The notes: a model not told the origin generated them from the sequence alone. Numbered from the stretch's first letter, positions 11,065-24,500 are shown. The stretch is 64,000 nt of DNA from Apostichopus japonicus (GCF_037975245.1 NC_092562.1:30747554-30811553); one strand, 5' to 3'. A program made the numbers and translations.

Positions 11065-12339
11065 TACAAAGCAGTACTTGGGGTAGTTTATGCTATCAAG
11101 TAACAACTTATTAATGCTCAGTGAACTTGAGGAATGCCTACTGTATCTATGGGCAGGTTTGATCGACATGCCTGAAATACTTTACACAATGTACTTTTGT
11201 GGTGGTTGCACAGTAGTTAGTGGTGGTATATTGTTCAGTTCTATACCAGCACTATACAAAAAAGGACTATACAAAAAAGGTCAGCATCACCTACCTACTG
11301 AATAGGATTTGTGTAAATAGACTGGCAAGAATCCATTCAACGCTTTTCTAGATCAAATTGTTTTGCAAAACCTTTGACAGTGAGAACTTCCATGCAACTG
11401 TGCAAATTCCCACCCTTTATTCACTTAAGCTGTTATTTATTATTAATTGGCAAGATATTTATTTGATGAAATACGTACAGTACCATGCATGGCTCTGTCT
11501 TTCCAAAGCTGCCTTTTTCACTTCTTTGAATGAAGTCATTATAGGAACTATATGATATCTAGTATGACTCATGGCAGCATTTGTCTGTTCAAAATTTATA
11601 TGTGTTTGCACAGAATGTAAATAGTTACTTAATTCTGCTTATTAAAAAATTTACTGGAATTAAATTTTTATTCACATTAAACCTTTTTATTTCTGTAATA
11701 TAAAGCATCCATATTCATTATGCACCAGGTTTAACTACTATAAGCAAGAGCATGAGTTGATCCCTTCTTCTTTACCTTGCACTACCGGGGTAGAGCCTAT
11801 AGATACATTGTTGCTTTGATTTCTGCACCATTGTCTTCAAGATATTAAATATTAAAGGGAGATTTTAGTGACTGCAAATTTAAGACCTAAGATATCTGAA
11901 ACCTGTAGAAAGGTAAAACTAAGGTAAGGGAGCAGGAGGGCCATGTCCACATGCCTACCTGAACTACAGTAGGGCATTTTATATTGTGTAAGTTTGTTAA
12001 ATAAAACTAAACTGTTCCTGTTAGCCACATAAAACACACATGCAGGCACACATGTGATCCCAGAGTTTACCCGCTGATATTAACATACAAGCTTTTAGCT
12101 CTCATTATAAATAGGTGGTTAATTGTTCAAGAAAGGGCTGGTACTGTTGAGTAGTGATGAAATGACATCGCATATTAGGTATACTTTATATTTATATGCA
12201 AATGCTCCTAATTTGAATGTTATATGTAATTATATGTTGACAGAATGGTTTCATTTACTCAAGAGCAGAACATATTTGGTTCTTAAGCTTGAAGTTAGTT
12301 TTAGAGTAACCTCTAGCTATGTTTGTAGTTGAGTTGCAG
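11065..12339. other. Intron, nothing recognised
   Basis: No supported gene. Several open frames of 65-71 codons lack motifs and splice support. Confidence 0.4.
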
Positions 12340-13740
12340 TAGTTGAGAAGGGAGCAAGAAGCACTTATTAGCCCAGATGAGTCCAAATGGCAGAGAGCCA
12401 TGGGCAAGGTGGATGAAATCTCTATATGACAATGATAGAGAAGTTGCCAATGGATTGAAAGGCAGTTGGCAACAAGTGGGTGTTCAAAGTCTGGTGCTGA
12501 GGGCTCAGTTGAAGGGTACGAAGCTCAACTTGTGACAACAGGATTCTCTGAGACATTTGGAAATGAGAATGATGAAACCTTTTGCCCAGTGATCAAGTTT
12601 GAATCACTTAGAACTGCCACAGCCTTTAGCAGTGAAGAACGGACTGAAGCTGCATCAGATGGACATGAAAACTGCCTTTTTAAATGGCAGCCTTGGAGAG
12701 ACCTGTGCATACATATGTAACAGCCAGAGGGTTTTGTTTTGTCAATGGCCAATAACACCTTCTATGCAAACTAATTAAGCAAAGCATTTATGGCCTGAAG
12801 CAGTCGCCCCAATGTGATTCCTGCCTCTACAGGGCCTCAGAAGGAGAGGTGTTTATCATTGCCGTTTATGTTGATGATATTCTCTTGGCTGAAAAGGGTT
12901 ATAAACGAATGGAACAAGTCATCTCTCGCCTATCAGTTTGAAGTGAAGTTTATAGAAGAACTCCATATTTCTTGTTATGGTGTAGATCAAGGACTGTACT
13001 TTTCTCAGGCGCGTATCCAGGGGGGGCGTTGGGGGCACGTGCCCCCCGGGTAAGAAAAAGAGGAGAGAAAAAAAAAAAGAGAAGAAAAAAGGGAAAAAGA
13101 GGGGGGGAAGAGGATGAAGGAGAAGGAAGCGAAAACCGATGGTGGCGCTCCGCTTAGATAGTAATTCGCGCCCCTGGGTTAGAAAATCCTGGATACGCCG
13201 CTGAATCTGCTGTGGGCAGTTTGCTGTACCTATCAACTATGACAAGACCAAATATAACCTATGCATGAGCAGTATGGCAAGGTTCATTTCCAATCCAACC
13301 CATGGGTTGGATTGGCAATGCAGTAGCACTGTACAGTCATCAAACGTATTATGCGTTCCTTAAAGGTATCCGAAACTTTGCTCTAATGTACAGCAAAGAT
13401 GGCTCAAAGACTTCATTTGATACTCATATGCTGACTGGGCAGAAGATATCGATGACCAAATATCAAGCTCAGGATATTTGTTCCAGACAAGTGGAACTGC
13501 AGTCAGTTGGAAGAGCAGAAACAAGTGCTGCACTCTCTACTGTGGAAGCTGAATACATGGCATTGGTGAGTGCTGCATAAGAAGCAGTTTGGTTGCAGGG
13601 ACTAAACACCCATTTAAAAAGTGAATCTACCATAAAAAAATAAAAAAATCATGAATTGCAAGGGGACAAATTTAAACAGCTGAGAAAGACTGTGGAGTCA
13701 AAGAATTGACTGGACCTTTTGCCTGCAATTGAAGAGTGTT
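12340..13740 (+). pseudogene. Decayed Copia (Ty1-type) LTR retrotransposon pol: RT and RNase H remnants
   Basis: Read on the plus strand with frameshifts and stops, the segment follows the Copia RT order. It has a SPDESKWQRAMG-like start, then NKW-VFK, EGSVEGYEAQLV with GFSETFGNENDETFCPV (compare the usual DYDETFSPV), then QPEGFV, then VYVDDILL at about 12864-12884 (YVDD at 12867-12878). After a 198-bp insertion it resumes with SAVGSLLYLS and TRPNITYA. RNase H follows, with SxDGSKTS and ALSTVEAEYMALVSAA, then AVWLQGL, ending about 13615. No LTRs, gag or integrase were recognised. Stops, frameshifts and the nested insertion mark it as long dead. Confidence 0.85.
13006..13203. mobile_element. 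Small TIR element inserted in the Copia remnant
   Basis: The ends are inverted repeats: left CAGGCGCGTATCCAGG, right (reverse complement) CAGCGGCGTATCCAGG. The interior is purine-rich (GAGAGAAAAAAAAAAGAG) and includes GGTGGCGCTCCGCTTAGATAG. It interrupts the Copia pol between the RT and RNase H parts. The long purine run keeps several frames open by chance. A related fragment is at 3960-4110. Confidence 0.75.
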
Positions 13741-14344
13741 AAAATATTAAAGTAATCTCATGTCGGACTGTATTTATACTGTATCTTTGTGTTATGCGTT
13801 AGCGTTATTTTTGTTAAGTATATGAACCCTCAAAAAATTGCATTATACTGTTACTCTTTATATAAACTCTGATGTCAAAGAGCCTGTAGAAATTACTGAG
13901 AAAGTTTCATGCCTGTAGTTTTATGAGAATGAAGTTCTGTACAAAGTAAACAGAAACTCAGAGCTAGCCTAGGGATAGGTAATCACAACTTTGTTTGCAA
14001 AGCAGGGCTTTTTATGTACAGGTACCACAAAAAGTATATTTAATACGTGGTAAAATAGACAAGTATTCTTGTATTGTTAGAATAGAAAAAAACGTATTTT
14101 AGAAAACTGGGACTAATTCATAAACCCTTTACACATTTTGCACAGAAAGCAACAAATTTTCAACAAGTTTTATGAATATCCCAGCCTTTGCTGCATATAT
14201 AACACTGATATATTTAACACAATGTGTTCATTTTGAAAAGCTTTTCTTAACTATTTCCTTGCTATTATTTGGTCAGTGAAGCATTTCTTCCTTTCAGGAA
14301 GTGCTAAAAGATGAGAATGTGGGGGCAATAGATCAACTTCATTT
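13741..14344. other. Intergenic/intronic, nothing recognised
   Basis: Lies between the Copia remnant and TIR element copy B. No frames or repeats of note. Confidence 0.4.
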
Positions 14345-15221
14345 GGGCCTTGTTCATGCTTCAGAACTCACCCGTACTTCTTGTCTGCATTGGTGATTCC
14401 CTTAGTGTGAACGCCAAATACTAATACTTAAAGTCCACGGGCCGTCTTAAGAATAGTCCTCCTTTGGGGGCTTCTTCAATCCCTCTTGCGTTTTTAATAA
14501 ATATAATATGAACGGTAAGTTATAAGTTATATAATATCCGCTCTATCCAGTTGCAATTGGGCGGGTATTTCTGAAGGTGCAGTACGTAAGTGTGTTTGTT
14601 TGTATACGTATCCAGGCAGTTGCCTTTCTTAACGAAACACTACCGAACAAGGCTATATGCGCACCCATTTCATTTTCCTTTGAGCCTATTCGACCAACAC
14701 TGCTAACAAGTTACCGTAAAGGTTGTCAGACAAACACAAACTGAAAAACGTAGTCTTCTTAAAATGTAATAAACTTTAATTCACTGTACACCGACTGCAC
14801 AGATTTTTGAAGAGACCAAAATTGGTTATTTTTTGTTTATTTCAAAACAGATGTTTTGGAGTTCGGTTACCATGGCAATTAGTAAACCATTATGTCTAGA
14901 CTGGCCTACAATGAAGTTACATCAGCCTAGGCATAGATCTTACTGGGTCTTTGGACCAAACATTAAATGACTTTGATGTTGGTTAGCCTCAAATATGACA
15001 TCAGCAGTAAAACGCTGACTAGCAAGATCTTTCACTCATCCATTTGAAGGGTTTGGAAGAAATTTGAATCTGGTTTAACGTGTATAGTGGTAATAATAGT
15101 GGTATGGAGTGCTTTGAATACAGTGAGCAATGATGCAATATTGCTGGTCAGTGGTGTACAGAGTAGTACTTTATTAGTACTTAATACGAAACTCATTCGT
15201 TCTTAAATGTAAACAAGGCCT
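14345..15221. mobile_element. Non-autonomous TIR element, copy B
   Basis: Related to 10037-11064. The left end GGGCCTTGTTCATGCTTCAG pairs with the reverse complement of the right end (GGCCTTGTTTACATTTAAGAA). Its interior shares many phrases with copy A but is about 150 bases shorter. Its right end runs directly into the 284-bp tandem array, whose units contain the same right-end sequence. Confidence 0.65.
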
Positions 15222-16850
15222 TGTTTTCACACCTAAACCCTTGCAATAAACAAGACATTTAGTTAACTTATTTCATAAGGGACCATTGCCAAATCTAATC
15301 GCTGTCATGAAGGAGTGTGCTCACAAGGCTATTGTTCACTTCTTCAGCTTGGTTATTCACTTGAGTGATCAGCTCTCAGCTGAGACTAAGGGGAAAATGG
15401 GAAAATGTAAATAGCTGATATGACCTTTTTACCCTTGCACAGTATGTTAATCTCACAAGCGGACTTAGTACGAAACTCATTCGTTCTTCAATGTCAACAA
15501 GGCCTTGTTTTCACACCTAAACCCTTGCAATGAAAAAGAAATTTAGTTAACTTATTTCATAAGGGACCATTGCCAAATCTAATCGCTGTCATGAAGGTGT
15601 GTGCTCACAAGGCTATTGTTCACTTCTTCAGCTTGGTTATACACAAGAGTGATCAGCTCTCAGCTGAGACTAAGGGGAAAATGGGAAAATGTAAACAGCT
15701 GATATGACCATTTTACCCTTGCACAGTATGTTAATCTCACAAGCGGACTTCATACGAAACTCACTCGTTCTTCAATGTCAACAAGGCCTTGTTTTCACAC
15801 CTAAACCCTTGCAATGAAAAAGAAATTTAGTTAACTTATTTCATAAGGGACCATTGCCAAATCTAATCGCTGTCATGAAGGCGTGTGCTCACAAGGCTAT
15901 TGTTCACTTCTTCAGCTTGGTTATACACTTGAGTGATCAGCTCTCAGCTGAGACTAAGGGAAAAAATTGGAAAATGTAAACAGCTGATATGACCTTTTTA
16001 CCCTTGCACAGTATATTAATCTCACAAGCGGACTTAATACGAAACTCATTCGTTCTTGAATGTCAACAAGGACTTGTTTTCACACCTTGTTTCCACACCT
16101 AAACCCTTGCAATAAAAAAGAAATTTAGTTAACATATTTCATAAGGGACCACTGCATGCCTAATCTAATTGCTGCCATGAAGGCGTGTGCTCACAAGGCT
16201 ATTGTTCACTTCTTCAGCTTGGTTATACACAAGAGTGATCAGCTCTCAGCTGAGACTAAGGGGAAAATGGGAAAATGTAAACAGCTGATATGACCATTTT
16301 ACCCTTGCACAGTATGTTAATCTCACAAGCGGACTTCATACGAAACTCACTCGTTCTTCAATGTCAACAAGGCCTTGTTTTCACACCTAAACCCTTGCAA
16401 TGAAAAAGAAATTTAGTTAACTTATTTCATAAGGGACCATTGCCAAATCTAATCGCTGTCATGAAGGCGTGTGCTCACAAGGCTATTGTTCACTTCTTCA
16501 GCTTGGTTATACACTTGAGTGATCAGCTCTCAGCTGAGACTAAGGGAAAAAATTGGAAAATGTAAACAGCTGATATGACCTTTTTACCCTTGCACAGTAT
16601 ATTAATCTCACAAGCGGACTTAATACGAAACTCATTCGTTCTTGAATGTCAACAAGGACTTGTTTTCACACCTTGTTTCCACACCTAAACCCTTGCAATA
16701 AAAAAGAAATTTAGTTAACATATTTCATAAGGGACCACTGCATGCCTAATCTAATTGCTGCCATGAAGGCGTGTGCTCACAAGGCTATTGTTCACTTCTT
16801 CAGCTTGGTTATACACTTGAGTGATCAGCTCTAGCTCAGCTGAGACTAAG
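15215..16850. repeat. 284-bp tandem satellite, about 5.8 units
   Basis: Unit starts (AAGGCCTTGTTTTCACACC or variant) occur at 15215, 15499, 15783, 16068, 16369 and 16654, giving a period of 284-285 bases, with one 301-base step caused by a small internal duplication (ACACCTTGTTTCC). Each unit holds CTTGCACAGTATRTTAATCTCACAAGCGGACTT and GAAACTCATTCGTTCTT, the right end of TIR element copy B. A higher-order dimer is visible: 15641-16226 repeats nearly exactly at 16227-16812. Confidence 0.9.
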
Positions 16851-19163
16851 ATTTAATGAGGGGGAGGGGGGCAGTCTATGACATCATTGGTGTGGACAAT
16901 GAACTTTTTTGTTTAGGACCGAGATGAATAACATTTTGTTTTGAATAATGATTAAGTTTCACAGGTTAACTTTTTCTGGTTTAAAGCTATCAGTCATCAA
17001 CAATCGATTCAAGTTTATTTTGTTTGTACGATTGTGTCGAATTAGTGCACAGTTTTTTAAAGCCTATTTGTAATGCAGTATGCCAGTAGGCTTAGTGTAT
17101 TATAGGTTGGCATTTGGAAGTTGTATCTATTTTGTACAGTCAAGTAACATGGTAGTAGTTAGGTCCCTGGTGACTTGATAAATAGTTTTGTGATAGCCTA
17201 ATTAAGTGACTGACGAATGATCACCAAAGATGCATGACTGATATCAAATAAATCAGCAAAATCACTTAGATCAGGATATCAGTGACTACAAAAACAGCGG
17301 TTGTTATTTATGTTGTTTTCTTACTTATTTCAAACAGAAGGATTGACAACGTTAACAAGCACCAGACACTGCCAAAACCAATACGCTTTGTACGTGTGCA
17401 AATAACAATATGATTTACACACTGACACTGTTCGCGGAAGAAAACTTGCATAGCATCTTGAACTTGTTGTAGGTTGACTTTCGACATAGGTCGGATCACT
17501 GATTACTATAGAAAATGAGATGTTGGACTACAGGAGTAAATATACAATGTTTTCTCTGCCTACCGTGCCAAAAATTAAGAGGAGTCTGTTATCTATGAGC
17601 AGAGGCTAGGCTAGTAGAATGTCATTATAGCAGTGTTCAAGTTACGTTTGCTGTTGCAATGGCGGAACAAGTTACAGTAAAGGAACTTATTTTTATTCTT
17701 CTACTGCATGTCATGTAACATGAGATTTTATGATAACTTAGTGTTTAATGGGCACCGCAGATGGCAAATGTGACCCTCTGTGATATTTATGTTTGTATAT
17801 GTTCACATGTTTAGGTTATATACCCAGACTGGCACATGTATTGTAAGCTTTGGAGCCTATCGGGTTATATTACACTTAGGCTGTATATGTTAGTGACTGT
17901 AGGGGGGTTCGCTAATAGCGCCCTCGGATAGTCCTCACCGAAGCATTGTTTTAAAGTGGCCACGCCCATGTGTCGCTAAACGTAATTGTTGCACACATAA
18001 CAGTGTAGGCGTTGGTACTGACTTGTTTCCCACCGGATCTTAGTAAATTGTTTCAGTAATGTTTAGGATAAGTTGAAATGGACCAAATGTTTATCAAATT
18101 TTGAGCTGCCATTTATATTAGGGAAAAATCCCCATATGTTGGGTAATACAGTTGGAAACAAAAGTTAGGGTAATATGAAAGTGAGCCCCCAGTGATGTTC
18201 CATTTGATGCATATATGTCAAAGGGTAAACTGCTCATGTATTGTTGTATTTTCCAGTTATCATTGTGTCTGAGGAACATCACCTAGATATGTCAAAGATC
18301 AATTTTAGCTCACTTAGCCAACTTAAAGTCGCCTTCCAAATTATATCTAATAAATTAAAGAAGTGCCTATGATGAATGGTGAGGCTACACTGCTTCTTAT
18401 ACCTTTAGAAACTATTCAAGTGGTTTTCTTGTTTTCTTCTTTCACATTTAGAGCTCGCTAGAGGGGAGAGTTAATTCACTGCTTGCCAAGTAAACCAATC
18501 TTTGACTGGTCATTTGTGTCACCCTATCTCCACCATGGGTGTCACCACACGGACAACCTTACCACTCCCGGCTTTACATATATGTATAACCAGTCACACG
18601 CTTTAAAAAAAAAATAGAAAGATGGATCGAGTTCATAACATTGGCACGGAACTGAGATCGTTTCGAAAACGAGACTCTGGAATAACCATGTTTTGTTCAC
18701 AGTTATATGGTAGCCTATTATACGCTATAAGTATTCATTTGCACTGCAAAAGTAACTTAACAAGAGAAAAAGTGAGTCGATGATTATTTGCAGGGTAAGC
18801 TGTAACTATTGCAATCTGTGATGTGGTGTTCTCTGTATTGGTGATTTTTGTTTCGAATTTGCAATATATTAATTTGAAATATAAAGTGAGATATAGAAAA
18901 GTTTTGTCAACCTGTGGCATGGGGTGCTCAATGCATGGAGGTAACAGTAGTTGCAACGATCTACGATTCTGAGCCTAGGCTGGGCCAAAAATCTTCATGC
19001 AACCATGACATTGATCCGACCTTTCCTTAGCCTATTCAATTCTGAAAGGTTCCACCCATATGGTGCCTTAACGTACTGTTCATTTTCAAAGAGACTACCA
19101 CTCAATCGCAAACAAAAGCCTAAATCAGCAAGGCCTATTGTAACCCTTATAAATGAAAGGATG
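16851..19163. other. Intron with one possible exon (see 17325-17487)
   Basis: Mostly featureless AT-rich sequence. A G-run (GAGGGGGAGGGGGGC) at about 16858 ends the satellite. A few open frames without motifs. Confidence 0.4.
17325..17487 (-). CDS. Possible first exon of a small unknown minus-strand protein
   Basis: An ATG at 17487 (an in-frame ATG also lies at 17499) opens a 54-codon frame starting MSKVNLQQVQDAMQVFF. It contains a hydrophobic run (VWCLLTLSILLFEI) and ends at a candidate donor, GTAAGAAAAC. The first part is amphipathic and Gln-rich, the second could be a membrane span. I do not recognise it. No downstream exon was identified, so this could be chance. Confidence 0.25.
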
Positions 19164-19171
19164 CTAGCAAC
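19164..19171. repeat. Target-site duplication CTAGCAAC (left), partner at 20323-20330
   Basis: Exact 8-bp direct repeat flanking the element at 19172-20322. Confidence 0.85.
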
Positions 19172-20322
19172 GGAAGCAGGACACTTCGCCCAACAACCAT
19201 TTCGCCCAACTGCCATTTCGCCCAACCTTACCATTTCGCCCAACCAGCCTGGTCATTTCGCCCAACCAGCCTGGTCATTTCGCCCAACCAGCCAGGTCAT
19301 TTCGCCCAACCAGCCTGGTCATTTCGCCCAACCAGCCTGGTCATTTCGCCCAACCTTGATTAAATATGATACTTCAAAAGGAAACGTTCGGGAATTGTTA
19401 ACGTTACAGGATACGAACCGAATATTAAGGAAACTTGAGGATCGATCAGTGCGTTAGGGGTTAGGTTTGATAGTAAACGTTCGAATATTAATGAATATTA
19501 AGGAAACTTGAAGTCCTTTACTTTGTATAACTTTAGTAAGGAAATGTTCGGGAATTTTTAACGTTACAGGATACGAACCGAATATTAAGGAATCTTGAGG
19601 ATGGAGTCAGTGTTTTAGGGGTTAGGTTTGATAGGTTTGATAATAAACGTTCGGGAATTGTTAGCGTTACGGGATACGAACCGAGTATTAAGGAAAGTTG
19701 AAGTCGTGGTTAAATTGATTACATATGTGATTACATATGTGGTTACATTGATAAAGTGGTTACATTGATTAAATATAGTACTTCAATATTACGGACGGGT
19801 TTTATATATATTTTTTTCAATTTAATAAGGAAACGTTCGGGAATTGTTAGTCAGTAGGATGGATCAGTGTTTTAGGGGTTAGGTTTGATAGGTTTTTACG
19901 AAGACCGATTCCCCTGTGTTTGTATAATAATATAACTTCCATTGTATGCGTAAACGCCTAAAGTAGTGTAATCCTCCCATTATACCCGAAATAACTGCTC
20001 AGACTTTGATCCATATCGAGCGGACCTCCCTTTTTTATTTACCTATTACGAAGTAACCTAACCCAAAATAAATCAAATTGAACTAGTGGAATAGAAAAAG
20101 TAATATTATTCTGACTGAATATTAGTAAAAATAAGGTTGGGCGAAATGACCATGCTGGTTGGGCGAAATGACCATGCTGGTTGGGCGAAATGACTATGAT
20201 GGTTGGGCAAAATGACCATGCTGGTTGGACGAAATGACCAGGCTGGTTGGGCGAAATGACCAGGCTGGTTGGGCGAAATGGCAGTTGGGCGAAATGGTTG
20301 TTGGGCGAAGTGACTAGAAAGC
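19172..20322. mobile_element. Non-autonomous DNA transposon with 22-bp subterminal tandem repeats, copy 1
   Basis: It is flanked by an exact 8-bp duplication, CTAGCAAC, at 19164-19171 and 20323-20330. Both ends carry blocks of a 22-bp unit (TTCGCCCAACCAGCCTGGTCAT and variants) in inverted orientation, at about 19184-19352 and 20133-20312. The interior has repeated phrases such as GAATATTAAGGAAACTTGA and AACGTTCGGGAATTGTTA. The second copy, reverse-complemented, is at 57161-58065. An 8-bp TSD fits hAT, P or Merlin superfamilies. There is no transposase. The 22-bp unit is not a multiple of three, so every frame through the blocks stays open and gives spurious proteins. Confidence 0.88.
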
Positions 20323-20330
20323 CTAGCAAC

Positions 20331-21243
20331 CACTGCTGACTGTGGAAGCACTCTAAACATGCAAACAGACTCAAGCTCCGCCCACTCTGCATATTAATGA
20401 GAGCCAGTAGAGCTGTGGTCATGCTTAACTGATTTCAATGAATAGACAATAGACGCTCACATGCGATTAGATTTGGCAATGTTCCCTAAAGAGATTTATA
20501 ACTTGAGCTCAATCATACATATGACTACAAACTTGAAAGCCAATGACCTATTGAAACCACAAGACTGTTACTATTTATATTTCAATCTTAACCCAAATTT
20601 CTTTCTTCACTAAAAACTACCACTGATAGTAACAGAGAGAATACAATATTGCATAAATAAATCTACAACAATTCAACATAGTGGAGGGCAGGAGAACTAG
20701 CGGCAGCCATTTGCGGAACAGCTACACGTACCCGAATACACAATGCACATACATTGAATATGCAATACACATACCCTGAATACAAAAAACAAAGCGGGAG
20801 AGGCACTGCTCCCAATACACATACCCCGAATACACAATACAAAACGGGAGAGGCACTGCTCCCAAACATTCCCCAAAAGCCTTCCCAATTGATAAAGGAT
20901 ACTTATCGGGCTACAGTACGCACAAAATATGTCCAAATATTCTTTCTTCTGAAAACACCAAGAAAGGTGCAGATTACAACAGTTCTGAGTGAATTATTGG
21001 ATCGAAAAGAATCCAAGCAGGAAACGAACATTCTAAACACTTTGAGTGCAGAATGATAAAGGAATTGACCGGAAGGTCTACTATACTCTACTCTAGGCAC
21101 TTTCTACTCTAGGCACTGTCTACTCTAGGTACTGTAGTATGAGAGTGCTAATATTGTGAGGAGACAGCGAAGTGAGGAAAAAGTAAATATGAAGAAACCT
21201 ATATTAGTATATATAAGATGTGAAAATCAAACAAAATACCCAC
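20331..21243. other. Intron with small tandem repeats
   Basis: At 20735-20875 a unit of about 47 bases (CACATACCCYGAATACA, GGGAGAGGCACTGCTCCCAA) is duplicated. At 21075-21135 a unit around CTACTCTAGGCACTKT is repeated three to four times. No gene. Confidence 0.5.
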
Positions 21244-21504
21244 CTCTGACAATCACATTCATGATGGCATGGACTTGTTTTTTGTATTCACTTGTTTCAT
21301 GGCTCTCAAAGACAACAGATTTCAAAGCACTAGCATCACCACAAGATGTCTTTCCCACACAAGAGCTGCCTGTTGACCCGTCTGGATTCCTAGCTCCATC
21401 TCTCCTCCAACGAAGCATTGCTGTATCTACGCTTGACTCAACCATGACAGTCACGCTATCGCCCATTGATGCACCAGTGGAATATTCCAAAGTTTTAATA
21501 GTTG
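21244..21504 (-). CDS. Ig-like domain exon (phase 1-1)
   Basis: The 261-nt, 87-codon exon lies between a TTCTTCTCAG acceptor and a GTGGGTATT donor. It begins ATIKTLEYSTGASMGDSVTV and contains the Ig C-strand-like AMLRWRRDG, two close cysteines (SSCVGKTSCGD) and a closing HAIMNVIVR strand. Phase and strand match the other exons, and it follows 25381-25722 in the same order expected for paired Ig domains. The assignment as Ig rests on the strand pattern and the Trp, not on a canonical Cys pair. Confidence 0.7.
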
Positions 21505-24500
21505 CTGAGAAGAAATTAAGATCATTAGGTAGTGATACCAGCACACAGTCTGTAATAGTTACAAATTTGTTACATATTATATTGCTGCACAGCTATTTGC
21601 CTGTACCTGTATGTTGGTAAACCTGCCTTCAAATTGCCAAAATTATTGCTTTAAGTTTCCTTATTGATTTACATACTTGTTTAATAATCAGACAAATAAA
21701 CTATGCAGTTATGTTTATCAGAGTGTGTGTGTACACTTGTGTGTATGTGCAAACATTGTAAACATTTCACAAACTCCTCTTAAAGGTGAAGATTGTTTCT
21801 TTCTTCAGATATCATGTTTGCAGACTTTTATTTTGGATGACCTTTACATAACAACAATAAACCACAAGGGTTCAACATATGTTATATATTCCATATGAGA
21901 TACAACCCAGTTTCCCATTAAAAGAGAGATTGTGTTCACATAGATTTCACACTGTGACCTCTAATGATCTTTGACCTCTAATTAAAACAATAGAGTTCAT
22001 CTACATAATATGTGATATTTACATACTAAATATGAAATAAATCTACATTTCCATTCTTCAGATTTTCAGACTTGCCTTGTGCTGCCGTCACATGATCATT
22101 CAACAGCTGTCTAGCTGTTTTAATTCAATATGGGGTACGCATACAAAGTTTGATATCCTTCCAATTAAGCATCCGTTTTGTGATACACATAGTGCTTCAA
22201 GCGAGGCATGAGGCACACATACACAAACAAAATACACACACACAGACACCATTATGATTGCAAAGGTTTCAATTTAGACTGCTACCATCACATTGATCAT
22301 ATGTGTAGGTGATCAAACACCTCATACCCATTTACAGAATGAGACTCAAGGTGTATATCATGTACTAAATCAATGTAAAATATTAATGGTCACAATGAAG
22401 GTCAAAGGCCAAAACTGACCAAGTTGGTATAAAGAAATGGGCTGTTGTGAACTTCTCAACTGCAAGGTTTATGGAATTTTAACTTGTGGGATATGCATGG
22501 AAATGGGTTGAGCATAAACAGTACTGTATGTGTGATCAAGTCATATTGTTGAAATGTCAGAGACAAAGGGCACTGGAATTGAAAGTCTGTTTTATTGTCA
22601 TATATGAGTGTGCAAAACATGTCAAAATGACTATAAAGAACCTAAACCATCACTCCCATGTAGGAATCATTAATGTTTGTCATATATATTAAAGTCAAAT
22701 GACTATCAAAAGTTACTATAAAAGCAGTATGTGATGTTGGGTACAGTATCAACTTAAGTGCTCTGGATTTATGTATACTTGACTTATCCAAGGAGGACTG
22801 ACATAGTGATGTATTCTTCATGTATGTATCCTAGTTGCAAGTATTTCCTTTCCCTGTCCCTCTCCCTTTACAATACAGTATATATATTTGATATTCTTCC
22901 TGTTCTAACATTGCCATTACGATTGTCATCATTGAACATGAAAGTCAGGACAAAGAATTGAGTTCTGCCCCGAAAACAATCGAAACACATTGATATTCAT
23001 TTCTCTCTTCTAAATATTTAGATATTGTAAGAGCTTACATACAAGTTTCATTGCATGAGACCTAGAAATCAGATAAAGAAATAGCATCTATTGAGACACT
23101 TACTGTATTTGTGAAAAATCAACTGCAAAGAAAAAAATTTTAACCCACCACAGCAACAAAATATTATTTTAATACAAAACCAGAGCCATACATCATATAT
23201 ATTTCATATGAGGTGTCATGAAATTCCATTTGTCTTCCACGATGAATCATATACGGTAACCTTAAACACCTTTATTGCTCCAATCCCACCAGAGACAAAA
23301 AAGTTAACCCCTCTCACTGTCTTTCAATTTCTACACTTACCAAAATAATGTTTGTTAAGCTAAATTCAAACATTCACCAACATGTTGGCTAATGAGTGTA
23401 CAACTATATGGTATGAATATAATTTTCTTTTCTTTGCTGGAAGCTTGGCAGGTTGCCGTAATTAAGTTTTTAAACATGAGCAAGTTTCAAAGTGAAGTGA
23501 CATTTGGCTGAAGTGGTAAATGGCTGAATCAAGGTGGAAATATGCAGAATCCCTGGAATATTTGTAACTTCCATGATCAAGAGGGGGGGGGGGCAAAATA
23601 GTTTATAAATTTACATAACAAATCATTCCTATGATTTTCATGAAAATATTTATAAAATTGCCTTACATGAGTTCACAGAAGGGTGGAGGGAGCAGGGATG
23701 TGTACTAATATGTGCGAGACTCATCAATTAAATCGATATCTTGCCTCATCACCAAGAAAATATTGTACCATAGAAATGAACCCATATGATCTCAATAAGC
23801 TCCCAGGTAAGACAGAACCCATTCCTACATTATATTGCATCTAGTCTTACAACTTTGCGGAACTGCAGGTACTGTTTTTATAATTCATAGTCGGATCAAG
23901 TCGGATCATCTCAGAAACAATGCAGGTTGAAAGAGCCTTTTCAAAATACATTCTGGATATCCTACAAAAGTTGGTATCTTGTTCCACTTCGGAGTTGAAG
24001 CTGCATAAGTGATTTTGTGATTTTAGGTAGCTTTTTCATGCAGTATCATGATTTCTTTTTGATGGTCCAGCCATCTATGATTGATTATTTTATCATGCTT
24101 CTGGCACAGTTCCAGTTAGTTTTTGAACATCCTGCAAGGTTTATTGACCATGAAATTGAAATAGGAGAACCCATCATGATAATTCCACCAAACTTTACGG
24201 CGTGAACTGTAATGCAACCTCATTCTCTCCCGATCTTATATGCTCATCTCCCGGAGAACAAAATCCATTTCCTTTGACAGGATATAATTGCATTTAAATA
24301 ATAATGTTAATGCCATTGTGGTCTCAAGCTTTAATGTTAGCCAGACAATCACTTTTACTTACTGCGTACTATTATATGACAGAAGTAAATCCAAAACTGT
24401 CTACATGTTCTTTTTATATTGCTCTTCTTGTTTCAGCTGGAATTTGTCCACTTTTCTGCAATATGTTCCCAGATTTCCCAATATTTTTGGAATGCAAACT

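Noticed and set aside
12919-13236. Overlapping 61-105-codon ORFs on both strands
   Set aside because: Generated by the purine-rich interior of the small TIR element at 13006-13203; no conserved protein signal.
18951-20422. Proteins rich in FRPTS, ISPNQPG and HFAQPAW (also 57123-57422)
   Set aside because: Translation of a 22-bp minisatellite; frames stay open in all phases on one strand. Not genes.
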